Assembly: GCA_002839335.1 (NCBI GenBank)
Contig: PGXU01000014.1
Span: forward strand, 1 to 64,000
Direction of reading: 5' to 3'
Length of the DNA: 64,000 bases
Origin: Spirochaetae bacterium HGW-Spirochaetae-4
GTDB taxonomy: Bacteria; Spirochaetota; Spirochaetia; Sphaerochaetales; Sphaerochaetaceae
The notes beneath the pieces were generated by a model. The model did not search any database. It had not been told where the DNA came from and worked only from the letters and a program-made list of their open reading frames with translations. This document shows, in pieces, positions 43,840 through 50,749 of this stretch (positions are counted from its first letter, which is position 1; every line of letters begins with the position of its first letter). Position numbers and translations under genes: made by a program.

Positions 43840-44197
43840 CGACACCTCCCTCTTGTGAAGCCATGGTGCCTTCCACCAATATGAACACATCGTTGGGGAG
43901 ACAGATTATCCAATCCCCTGGTTTCGAGACCCATCCGGCGGCGATACAGACTTTGTTCCGGCAATCGGAATCATGTACATGTACCTTGCCATCTTGGATT
44001 TCTATGGTTGTTTCACCGACCGGGCCGTAAAATGTGGCAAAGGTATCGACGGATAAGTCGTAGACCCATTCCTGGTTTCCCGCACGGACTCTGACCTCGG
44101 GTTTCCCCGTGAAGTCCCCGTAGGAGTTGAAGCTGGAAATGACAATCGCCAACGAGATGACCAATAGTGCGATATCGCCCAACTTGAACTGCTTCAT
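43823..44197 (-). CDS. NusG domain II-containing membrane-anchored protein (EetA-like)
   Basis: The 124-aa protein has one N-terminal TM helix (about 7-24) followed by a small extracytoplasmic beta domain of NusG-II type (VRVRAGNQEWVYDLSVD, KVHVHDSDCRNKVC, GDWIICLPNDVFI). Two Cys in DCRNKVC and one in WIIC are conserved in the family. It leads the minus-strand set eetA-eetB-fmnA-like, overlapping the next gene by 17 bases. This family accompanies ApbE and FMN proteins in EET loci, where its function is unknown. Confidence 0.78.
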   Translation of the reverse strand: MKQFKLGDIALLVISLAIVISSFNSYGDFTGKPEVRVRAGNQEWVYDLSVDTFATFYGPVGETTIEIQDGKVHVHDSDCRNKVCIAAGWVSKPGDWIICLPNDVFILVEGTMASQEGGVDDTAF

Positions 44198-44380
44198 GGG
44201 CGCATGGTAGCAGGTTGTCTTTCCCTTGTCAAAGTAATGCAACGTGTATCCTCACGGGTACTTTCCACAGATACCCTGCTTGAAAATTGGCACCGGTTCT
44301 TGTTTTGCCTACCCGACACCGAGAGTGGCAGCAATACAAAAGGTAGCTGGAAATGTGGTCAAAAGAGAAAAAAACAAAAA

Positions 44381-44397
44381 TTTACGTAATTCGTAAA
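44381..44397. promoter_or_regulatory. Palindrome in the divergent EET control region
   Basis: TTTACG-TAATT-CGTAAA is a perfect 6-bp inverted repeat in the 277-nt divergent region (44198-44474) between the eetA-like gene and the lipoprotein gene. It is a candidate operator. The rest of that region contains the promoter described separately and no gene. Confidence 0.4.
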
Positions 44398-44404
44398 AAA
44401 TATC

Positions 44405-44454
44405 TTGATTAGAATCGATAAAGTAATATATTATCGATTTAACCTAATATACTA
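44405..44454 (+). promoter_or_regulatory. Promoter/operator of the 44475 lipoprotein gene
   Basis: TTGATT (44405-44410), 16-nt spacer, TATATT (44427-44432). A 9-bp perfect inverted repeat AATCGATAA (44413-44421) / TTATCGATT (44431-44439) straddles the -10. Downstream, CCTAATATACTA (44443-44454) is identical to the sequence at 45397-45408 in the next promoter. TTGATTAGAATCGA (44405-44418) is one mismatch from an FNR-like half-site pair. Confidence 0.55.
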
Positions 44455-44474
44455 CCAATGGGGAGAGATTGATT

Positions 44475-45290
44475 ATGAAAAAAATGACTTGGCTTTCTAT
44501 GGTTGCGATCGTTCTTTTGGTCGCATTCGTTGCAATCGGCTGTTCCAAGCCCGCTCCTGTCGCCCAGGCTCCAGCAGCAGCACCCGCTGCAGCAGCTCCT
44601 GCCGCACCCGCAGCACCCGTCTCCGATGGTTCCCAGGATCTCAAGATCAGCTACCGCTTGAACACAGCTGCTCCAGATGCCGAGAACTATTTCTCCTTCG
44701 CCGGCAATATCCGCTACATGGTCGCTGAAAAAGACCATGCCGATGCGACCACCGGTGCTTCTGCTCTCGGTTCCACACACCTGTTCAATGCGTACCTCTA
44801 CGACGTTGAAGGTAAGGCGACCTTGTCCAGCGGACTTCGCGGCTTGTTCCTCTTCGGTGTCACACCCTATGAGCAGATCGTGACCGACAACCTCCAGGCT
44901 TCCAAGGCTGCCGATGGTACAATCACCATCCAGTACACACACCGTGGCACAGCTTATCGGATCACCACCGACAAGTCGGGCAAATTGCTCTTCCCCAACG
45001 GTTCCTTCGAGATGCGCAATGTCGGCTATATCGTTGGTGGCGGACCCCAGGTCATCAGCAAGGATTTCTCTGCTGATGGAACCGCAGCAACTGTCGATTA
45101 TGCAAAGGTTTGGGACAGCAGCGTAGCTGGTGGGAAATTGGTCGATGACAAATCCGACAAGAAGACCGGCAACATCGTGAAGAATATTGCGGCAGCCGAT
45201 GCCCAGTACTTCTTCGACGGTGCCTTGCAGGCCGCTCTCGACAATGGCGTACTGACAATCAATGGTGCATTGACAGCAGTCCACCGCTAA
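44475..45290 (+). CDS. Ala/Pro-linker lipoprotein with isolated DATTGAS motif
   Basis: The 271-aa lipoprotein has lipobox AIGC (C23), then a long Ala/Pro linker to about residue 52 and a beta-rich body of unrecognised family. Residues 90-96 read DATTGAS, which fits the ApbE acceptor pattern DxxTGA(S/T); S96 would be the flavinylated residue. A full FMN-binding domain is not visible around it, so this is only suggestive. The ATG at 44475 with GGGGAGAG upstream is preferred over a TTG six bases earlier. A terminator at 45312-45340 separates it from the next lipoprotein gene. Confidence 0.7.
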   Translation: MKKMTWLSMVAIVLLVAFVAIGCSKPAPVAQAPAAAPAAAAPAAPAAPVSDGSQDLKISYRLNTAAPDAENYFSFAGNIRYMVAEKDHADATTGASALGSTHLFNAYLYDVEGKATLSSGLRGLFLFGVTPYEQIVTDNLQASKAADGTITIQYTHRGTAYRITTDKSGKLLFPNGSFEMRNVGYIVGGGPQVISKDFSADGTAATVDYAKVWDSSVAGGKLVDDKSDKKTGNIVKNIAAADAQYFFDGALQAALDNGVLTINGALTAVHR

Positions 45291-45311
45291 ACCGGATACA
45301 AGATTCCATAC

Positions 45312-45340
45312 AACCGGCCTCCAGTTTGGGGGTCGGTTTT
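45312..45340 (+). terminator. Terminator of the 44475 lipoprotein gene
   Basis: The stem AACCGGCCTCC / GGGGGTCGGTT allows G-U/mismatch pairs, with an AGTTT loop and a TTTT tail. Confidence 0.75.
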
Positions 45341-45378
45341 CGTATCCCCGCAGGTGATATATTTCTTGTTGTGAACCC

Positions 45379-45433
45379 TTGCAAAAGTGGCTTTCTCCTA
45401 ATATACTATACGCCGATATCGATATATTAGGAG
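45379..45433 (+). promoter_or_regulatory. Promoter/operator of the FMN-lipoprotein gene
   Basis: TTGCAA (45379-45384), 17-nt spacer, TATACT (45402-45407). An 11-bp perfect inverted repeat CTCCTAATATA (45395-45405) / TATATTAGGAG (45423-45433) has its left arm on the -10 box and its right arm covering the Shine-Dalgarno. The 17-nt spacer contains TATCGATA (45417-45424). Confidence 0.7.
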
Positions 45434-45441
45434 TGATTCAC

Positions 45442-46755
45442 ATGAGAAGTTTTCGTATTGTATTGTTGATTCTGGCACTTGCAATGACTCTGTTCGCAGT
45501 GGTCGGTTGTGCGAAAGAAACCGAACCTGTCGCACAGACACCTGCAGCGAGCCCTGCTGTCGCACCGGCTCCGGCTGCCGCTCCGGCAACTCCTTCGGCT
45601 CCAGCCGAACCCGCGGGGAAATATGAAGATGGTATCTATTATGCCATGGATGAAGCATTCGGTTCCTCCGGTTGGAAATATGCGGTTACCATTACCGTTG
45701 AAGGTGGAAATATTGTTGATGTCGACTGGAACGGCATGAATGTCAATGCCGGTATCGACAAGAAAACCTACGACCAGGCCGGCAGATACAATATGGTCAA
45801 ATTCGGTGGAGCCCAGGCCGAGTGGTACCAGCAGGCTGAGAAGGCTGAAGCCTATCTGATCAAGACCCAGGATCCGACTGCGATTACATATACCGATGAA
45901 TCGGGACATACCGATGATATCGCAGGTGTTTCGATCCATGTGGTGGAGATGTTCGAATTGGCGGAGAAGGCGCTTGCCGCAGGTCCGGTAGGTGTCGGAA
46001 TGTATGAGGATGGGGCCTACTTCGCGATCGCCGATGAGTATCCTTCCTCCGGTTGGAAAGAATATGTCTCGCTTACCGTCATCAACGGGCGCATCGCTGC
46101 TGTGAACTGGAGTGCGGTCAACAAGAATGGGGACGACAAGAAGCAATATGACAAGGCCGGCAAGTACAACATGGTCAAATTTGGTGGAGCACAGGCCGAG
46201 TGGTACCAGCAGGCTGAGAAAGCCGAAGCCCATTTGATCGAGATCCAGAATCCGACTTTGGTGAATTATATCGACGACGATGGACATACCGATGACTTCG
46301 CGGGTGCATCGATCCATGTGGATGCATTGTTCGAATTGGCCTTGGAGGCTCTTGCCGCGGGACCAGTGGAACTCGGTCCGTACGCGGACGGCGGTTATTA
46401 CGCTTCCGATGATGCCTTTGGTTCATCCGGTTGGAAAAGCAATGTCTCCCTCTTCGTGAAAGATGGCAATATCGTGAATGTATACTGGAGTGCCGTGAAC
46501 GAAGCTGGCGATGACAAGAAGGTCTTCGATATGGAAGGCAACTACAACATGGTCAAGTTTGGTGGTGCGATCGACGAATGGTATGTCCAGGCACAACGCG
46601 TCGAGAATTATCTGCTCGAGACCCAGGATCCCAAGAAGATCACCTATACGGATGACGAAGGTCATACCGACGACATTTCCGGTGCTACAATCCACGTGAA
46701 CGATTTCTATGCTTTGGTCGAGAAAGCGTTCGCTGCTGGTCCTAAAAAGTATTGA
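45442..46755 (+). CDS. Lipoprotein with three tandem FMN-binding domains (PplA-like)
   Basis: The 437-aa surface lipoprotein has lipobox VVGC (C23), an Ala/Pro linker to about residue 53, then three near-identical domains of 126 residues. Each contains DGxYxA, SSGWK, DDKK or DKK, YNMVKFGGA, EWY-QA and a C-terminal G-H-T-D-D motif. The flavin-acceptor positions are S164 (DDIAGVS), S290 (DDFAGAS) and T416 (DDISGAT), exactly 126 apart; only the third is canonical. PplA of Listeria has two such domains and carries electrons outside the cell. The ATG at 45442 has TTAGGAG upstream. A U-rich terminator follows. Confidence 0.88.
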   Translation: MRSFRIVLLILALAMTLFAVVGCAKETEPVAQTPAASPAVAPAPAAAPATPSAPAEPAGKYEDGIYYAMDEAFGSSGWKYAVTITVEGGNIVDVDWNGMNVNAGIDKKTYDQAGRYNMVKFGGAQAEWYQQAEKAEAYLIKTQDPTAITYTDESGHTDDIAGVSIHVVEMFELAEKALAAGPVGVGMYEDGAYFAIADEYPSSGWKEYVSLTVINGRIAAVNWSAVNKNGDDKKQYDKAGKYNMVKFGGAQAEWYQQAEKAEAHLIEIQNPTLVNYIDDDGHTDDFAGASIHVDALFELALEALAAGPVELGPYADGGYYASDDAFGSSGWKSNVSLFVKDGNIVNVYWSAVNEAGDDKKVFDMEGNYNMVKFGGAIDEWYVQAQRVENYLLETQDPKKITYTDDEGHTDDISGATIHVNDFYALVEKAFAAGPKKY

Positions 46756-46798
46756 TCGTCTCTACTGTCGGCTCTGGCCGGCTTCCGTGACTACTATG

Positions 46799-46833
46799 GT
46801 CTTGGATGGGTCTTCCCCTCCAAGACTATTTTT
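46799..46833 (+). terminator. Terminator of the FMN-lipoprotein gene
   Basis: The 8-bp stem GTCTTGGA (46799-46806) / TCCAAGAC (46819-46826) is followed by TATTTTTTT. Confidence 0.85.
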
Positions 46834-47535
46834 TTAGGTATGTGGCTTCAGCTTGGTCCGTAACATCGCTGCCCATTCCTTCCCTTCAGCCGATACGCGA
46901 CGGGAATCCCTGATCTTCTGAATGGCCATGCGCATGGTTTCTGTCGAAAAGGGCAGTTGGGCCAACCATGGTTGCACAGCCTGGGGATCGACAGTGTAGG
47001 CGGTTGCCGCCGCCCATGCCACAGCCATCTTCACATAGTAATGGTCATTCTCGGCTAACGACAACAGGGGAAGCACCCTCGGGTCCAGGGGAAAGTCCAT
47101 GAACTGGAACAGCAGCAGGACCACCGAGAAACGGATGGCATAGGGATGCGGATCATGGATATGTCTTCCAACGAGCATCATATACGGTTCTTTCGCCTTC
47201 TCGGCTTTTCGTAAGGTCGCACAGAAGCTGTCGCAAACAGCCCAGTTGTCGATGTGGGGGAGGAATTCTTCTACCAAACCGACCCGTTGCACTTCAGGCA
47301 TGTCCGCATAGGCAAGAACAAAGGCACGTAGAAGCGTCTGCTCATGGTAGGTGTCGGTTTCCGGATTTTCCAAAAAGGACTTCCAATCGCCATGTGCAAT
47401 CTCCTTGCCAAGCGACCGGATATGGGGCATGCGTATCCCAAGCAGAGGTTTGCCATCTGGAATCAGACGTTGGGAGAACTCCCTGTAGTCGTTCTCTGCC
47501 AGTAGTTCCAATCTTTGGAGCGCCGATGGTTCCAT
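46834..47535 (-). CDS. AlkD-like DNA alkylation repair protein
   Basis: The 233-aa all-helical HEAT-repeat protein resembles AlkD glycosylases: GIRMPHIRSLGKEIA near the N-terminus, IDNWAVCDSFCATL in the centre and NDHYYVKMAVAWAAA. AlkD removes N3- and N7-alkylpurines without base flipping; many relatives are uncharacterised, so activity is inferred. It starts three bases after the cysK stop in the same direction and is probably co-transcribed. Confidence 0.82.
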   Translation of the reverse strand: MEPSALQRLELLAENDYREFSQRLIPDGKPLLGIRMPHIRSLGKEIAHGDWKSFLENPETDTYHEQTLLRAFVLAYADMPEVQRVGLVEEFLPHIDNWAVCDSFCATLRKAEKAKEPYMMLVGRHIHDPHPYAIRFSVVLLLFQFMDFPLDPRVLPLLSLAENDHYYVKMAVAWAAATAYTVDPQAVQPWLAQLPFSTETMRMAIQKIRDSRRVSAEGKEWAAMLRTKLKPHT

Positions 47536-47538
47536 AGG

Positions 47539-48471
47539 CTACTCGTTGAACAGGGCGGTGGAAAGGTATCGGTCGCCATTGTCCGGCAATACGACCACAA
47601 TGGTCTTCCCAGCGTTTTCAGGCCGTTGGGCGACTTTCAAGGCAGCTGCAAGGGCTGCTCCTGAAGAAATGCCGGCGAGGATTCCCTCTATCCTGGCCAA
47701 TTCCCTACCGATCCCGAACGCCTCTTCATTTTCAATAGTGACGATCTCATCATAGATCGAAACATCCAGTGTGTCGGGAATAAAACCCGCCCCTATGCCT
47801 TGGATCTTATGAGGCCCTGGAGTTCCGGTACTCAGGACAGGAGATCCGCTCGGTTCCACGGCAATCACTTGCAGTGCTGGGTTTTGGGCCTTCAGATAGG
47901 ATCCGGCACCACTTATGGTTCCGCCTGTACCTACTCCCGCAACAAGGAAATCAACTTTTCCGTCCGTGTCACGCCAGATCTCGGGGCCGGTCGTCGATTC
48001 ATGAATCGCAGGGTTGGCACTATTGGTGAATTGACTGGGGATGAAGGAATTCGGAATCTCCTTGGCCAGTTCCTCGGCTTTTGCGATTGCACCCTTCATA
48101 CCTTTTGTACCTTCTGTCAGCACCAATTCAGCTCCATAGGCCTTCAATAGGGTCCTGCGTTCCACACTCATGGTGTCGGGCATGGTCAGGACCACCCGAT
48201 ACCCATGGGCAGACCCCATGAGCGCGAGTCCTATACCGGTATTGCCACTGGTCGGTTCTATGATCGTCGAACCTTCAACGAGCAAGCCCCGTTTCTCGGC
48301 ATCCTCCACCATCGCCTTTGCAATCCTGTCTTTCACACTTCCTGCGGGATTGAACGATTCGAGTTTTGCAAGAATCCGAGCCTGCAAACCATACTTCTGG
48401 GTGAAGTGGGGCAGCTCGACCAATGGGGTGTTGCCAACGAGTTCGGTTATGTTTCCAAATATGCGGGACAT
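47539..48471 (-). CDS. cysK: Cysteine synthase A
   Basis: The 310-aa PLP enzyme makes cysteine from O-acetylserine and sulfide. The cofactor Lys is K47 in [11 protein letters not shown]. The PLP phosphate loop is TGGTISG and the substrate loop [19 protein letters not shown] lies seven bases before the ATG. A strong promoter with a palindrome over the start site precedes it. alkD-like follows. No serine acetyltransferase is in the window. Confidence 0.96.
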   Translation of the reverse strand: MSRIFGNITELVGNTPLVELPHFTQKYGLQARILAKLESFNPAGSVKDRIAKAMVEDAEKRGLLVEGSTIIEPTSGNTGIGLALMGSAHGYRVVLTMPDTMSVERRTLLKAYGAELVLTEGTKGMKGAIAKAEELAKEIPNSFIPSQFTNSANPAIHESTTGPEIWRDTDGKVDFLVAGVGTGGTISGAGSYLKAQNPALQVIAVEPSGSPVLSTGTPGPHKIQGIGAGFIPDTLDVSIYDEIVTIENEEAFGIGRELARIEGILAGISSGAALAAALKVAQRPENAGKTIVVVLPDNGDRYLSTALFNE

Positions 48472-48483
48472 GGTGTTCTCCTA

Positions 48484-48540
48484 TATCATACTAATCATAT
48501 ATGATAAAAGTATTATAACGCCAGTGAAGAGGGAAGTCAA
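48484..48540 (-). promoter_or_regulatory. cysK promoter with palindromic operator
   Basis: On the minus strand: TTGACT (48535-48540), 17-nt spacer, TATAAT (48512-48517), which is close to consensus. A perfect 12-bp palindrome ATCATATATGAT (48494-48505) sits at the expected +1, with a further TATCATA half (48484-48490), suggesting repression. Confidence 0.7.
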
Positions 48541-48552
48541 GAACCCGCAGAT

Positions 48553-48583
48553 AAAAAAACCGTCGTGGAAGCATCCACGACGG
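48553..48583 (-). terminator. Terminator of the FKBP lipoprotein gene
   Basis: The perfect 10-bp stem CCGTCGTGGA / TCCACGACGG has an AGCA loop. Seven A residues at 48553-48559 read as U on the minus strand. Confidence 0.9.
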
Positions 48584-48606
48584 CACGAAACATTCATCGC
48601 TTGTAT

Positions 48607-49716
48607 CTACTCGACAATATCATGCAGTTCCACATCGAATATCAGCAGTGTGTTGGGGGGAATCATTTCATTGCCCATTTCTCCATATGCCAAGGAGGGG
48701 TGCACATAGAAGCGGTAATGGCTACCGACAGGCATGAGCCTCACTCCCTCGGAGAATCCGGGAATCAGGTTTGCGAGACTGAATACCGAGGGTTCGCCAC
48801 GGCTGTACGAATTGTCGCCGGTGGACCCGTCGAGGAAGGTGATCATGTAGTCGAGCTCAACGGTATCCTCGGCCGTTGGAAGGGCTCCGTCGCCCGCTGT
48901 CATGATCTTGTACTGCAGGCCGCTCTCTGTTGTAACCACACCTTCAAGCTGTCCGTTTTCGGCGAGGAAGGTCTCTGCCTCGGCGAGATTCTCGCTGGCA
49001 TACTCTTTGACCATGGTCTCGTATTCGGCCATCAGTTTGTCCTGATAGGCGGTGAACAATGCATCGATCTCTTCATCCGTGTAGGGAAGGGGAATCTCGG
49101 CATAGGCGTCGGAGATACCGGAGTTGAAATCCTCAAGCACTACAATGATACCTTGGCTTTGCAGATTGTATTGGACCACATAGCCGTAGCCATAGCTGAA
49201 ACGGTCGCGGAATGTCGCCAGTTCCCCGGCATCCTCCCCAATCCCAGCTTCAAGATCCGCCTCGGTGAGGACTCCGTCCAAGAAGCTCTGGTATTGCATG
49301 AACAAGTTGTTGATCTCTTCCTCGGTCAACTTCGGATCGGCATAATTGAAGAAATCGGAAGACCCGGAGATAAAGGGGCCGGCTGCCAGATCGATGTCTT
49401 GTCCGATAATATTGTTGGCCAACAGGTGGCCATACACGTAACTGAATTTCTGGTCGAGTTCGGGATCGTCGGCTGTAATCGCCGGAGCGGTATCAATAAC
49501 GATCGTATCGGCTGCCGGTTCGCTTTCAACCACGGGGGCTTCTTCGGCTTGTACGACCGGTTCGGAAACAACGGTCGTTTGTGTATCGGTGGCAGGAACT
49601 GTCGTTTGCGTACTTTCTGTCGTAGCGGTCGGGGCTGTGTCGGCTTTTGTGCCTGTACAGGAAACAATCAGGGCTGTGGCAAGCAATAGGATTGCCAGTA
49701 TAGAGATTTTTTTCAT
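48607..49716 (-). CDS. FKBP-type peptidyl-prolyl isomerase lipoprotein with duplicated N-terminal domain
   Basis: The 369-aa lipoprotein has lipobox IVSC (C20), then a Thr/Glu/Val-rich linker to about residue 75. Two copies of an FKBP_N-like helical domain follow (KFSYVYGHLLANNIIGQDID ... LTEEEINNLFMQYQ; RFSYGYGYVVQYNLQSQGI ... YTDEEIDALFTAYQ). The C-terminal FKBP catalytic domain has TVELDYMITFLDGS, IPGFSEGVRLMPVGS and YHPSLAYG-type residues (FYVHPSLAYGEMG). Mip/FkpA proteins usually have one such helical dimerisation domain. It probably assists folding in the periplasm. AAGGAG precedes ATG 49716. Confidence 0.88.
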   Translation of the reverse strand: MKKISILAILLLATALIVSCTGTKADTAPTATTESTQTTVPATDTQTTVVSEPVVQAEEAPVVESEPAADTIVIDTAPAITADDPELDQKFSYVYGHLLANNIIGQDIDLAAGPFISGSSDFFNYADPKLTEEEINNLFMQYQSFLDGVLTEADLEAGIGEDAGELATFRDRFSYGYGYVVQYNLQSQGIIVVLEDFNSGISDAYAEIPLPYTDEEIDALFTAYQDKLMAEYETMVKEYASENLAEAETFLAENGQLEGVVTTESGLQYKIMTAGDGALPTAEDTVELDYMITFLDGSTGDNSYSRGEPSVFSLANLIPGFSEGVRLMPVGSHYRFYVHPSLAYGEMGNEMIPPNTLLIFDVELHDIVE

Positions 49717-49837
49717 GAAACGATACTCCTTGGGAAAATTGTTTTTATGTCCAAACATTCTTTAAATATCTCCTGATACCGCATGATAGTCAACACACAA
49801 TCCACTACTGCATGTGAAGATTGTGTGAAGACATGTG

Positions 49838-50749
49838 TTATCGGGCGACTGGGAGGGTTCTATCGAGAATGTCGGGAAAGTCGGAGGTGATGAAGTCGAC
49901 ACCCATCGCGGCCATGCGTTCCATGGCACTGGGCTCGTTCACGGTCCACACCCCGATCCCCAGGTTCTTGTTCCGGAATTCGGTATACAAGGTCTGTGAT
50001 AGGTACGAATAGTTTATGCCTACATAATCGACTCCAAGGGAGGCGATATCCGCAGCTACAGCCTTAGGGCCGCCAGCACCGATACCTGTCATGTATTTCT
50101 TGCTTATCAAGGCCGCACGCTTGAGTTTTGGTTTCAATTGTCCAATTGTTTCCAGAGTGGGAAAATCGAAGGATATGACCACACTCCTGTCGGCAAGTCC
50201 GCGTTCGACCAGCAATGAGACCAGTTTCTCCTCAATTCCCGCATACCGGGAGCCATCGCTTCTCAGCTTGATCTCGATCTGGTACCTGATCGGATACCCG
50301 GCTTTGGTCTCGACCAGATCGAACACTTGCGGGAGTGTGGGAATGGCTTGGAATCCAAAGGAATGTCCGGGGGAGTATGTGGCCGCAGCATCGAAGGTAG
50401 CCAAGGTCGCCCGATCATAGTCGGAGATTTGTCCAAGTTTTCCGGTTGTCCGTTCGAGCAAGGGGTCGTGCATGACTATCAATTCACCATCTTTGCTGAG
50501 GTGGATATCCAATTCAACCATATCGGGGTGGTAGTGCAGCCCATTTTCGAATGCCGCCAATGTGTTCTCGGGAGCCAGACCAGCTCCACCCCTGTGCGCC
50601 ACACGCAGTGGCCGTTCCTGTTCTTTCATAGAGCTACATCCTGTTGTTGCCAATACGATCGATACCCACACAAGAAGACCGATGGCCGCCCAGGCGGCCA
50701 TCGTCTCGCGTACCAAAGCACCAGCTGCTTTCCTACTTGAACGAATCAT
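49838..50749 (-). CDS. Glycerophosphodiester phosphodiesterase (UgpQ/GlpQ-like), membrane-anchored
   Basis: The 303-aa GDPD-family enzyme hydrolyses glycerophosphodiesters to glycerol-3-phosphate and an alcohol. An N-terminal TM/lipobox segment (VLATTGC, C38) places it outside the cytoplasm. Active-site blocks are RVAHRGGAGLAPENT, MVELDIHLSKDGELIVMHDP and YQIEIKLRSD. The start overlaps the ugpB 3' end by 17 bases, so it is the last gene of ugpA-ugpE-ugpB-gdpD and would generate the transported substrate. Confidence 0.92.
   Translation of the reverse strand: MIRSSRKAAGALVRETMAAWAAIGLLVWVSIVLATTGCSSMKEQERPLRVAHRGGAGLAPENTLAAFENGLHYHPDMVELDIHLSKDGELIVMHDPLLERTTGKLGQISDYDRATLATFDAAATYSPGHSFGFQAIPTLPQVFDLVETKAGYPIRYQIEIKLRSDGSRYAGIEEKLVSLLVERGLADRSVVISFDFPTLETIGQLKPKLKRAALISKKYMTGIGAGGPKAVAADIASLGVDYVGINYSYLSQTLYTEFRNKNLGIGVWTVNEPSAMERMAAMGVDFITSDFPDILDRTLPVAR

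Noticed and set aside
45640-46700. Repeated DNA in the FMN-lipoprotein gene considered as a CRISPR-like or mobile repeat
   Set aside because: The repetition is in frame with a 126-codon period and encodes tandem protein domains.
46834-48471. Possible extra transcription unit boundary between cysK and the alkD-like gene
   Set aside because: Only three bases separate the genes and no promoter or terminator is visible.
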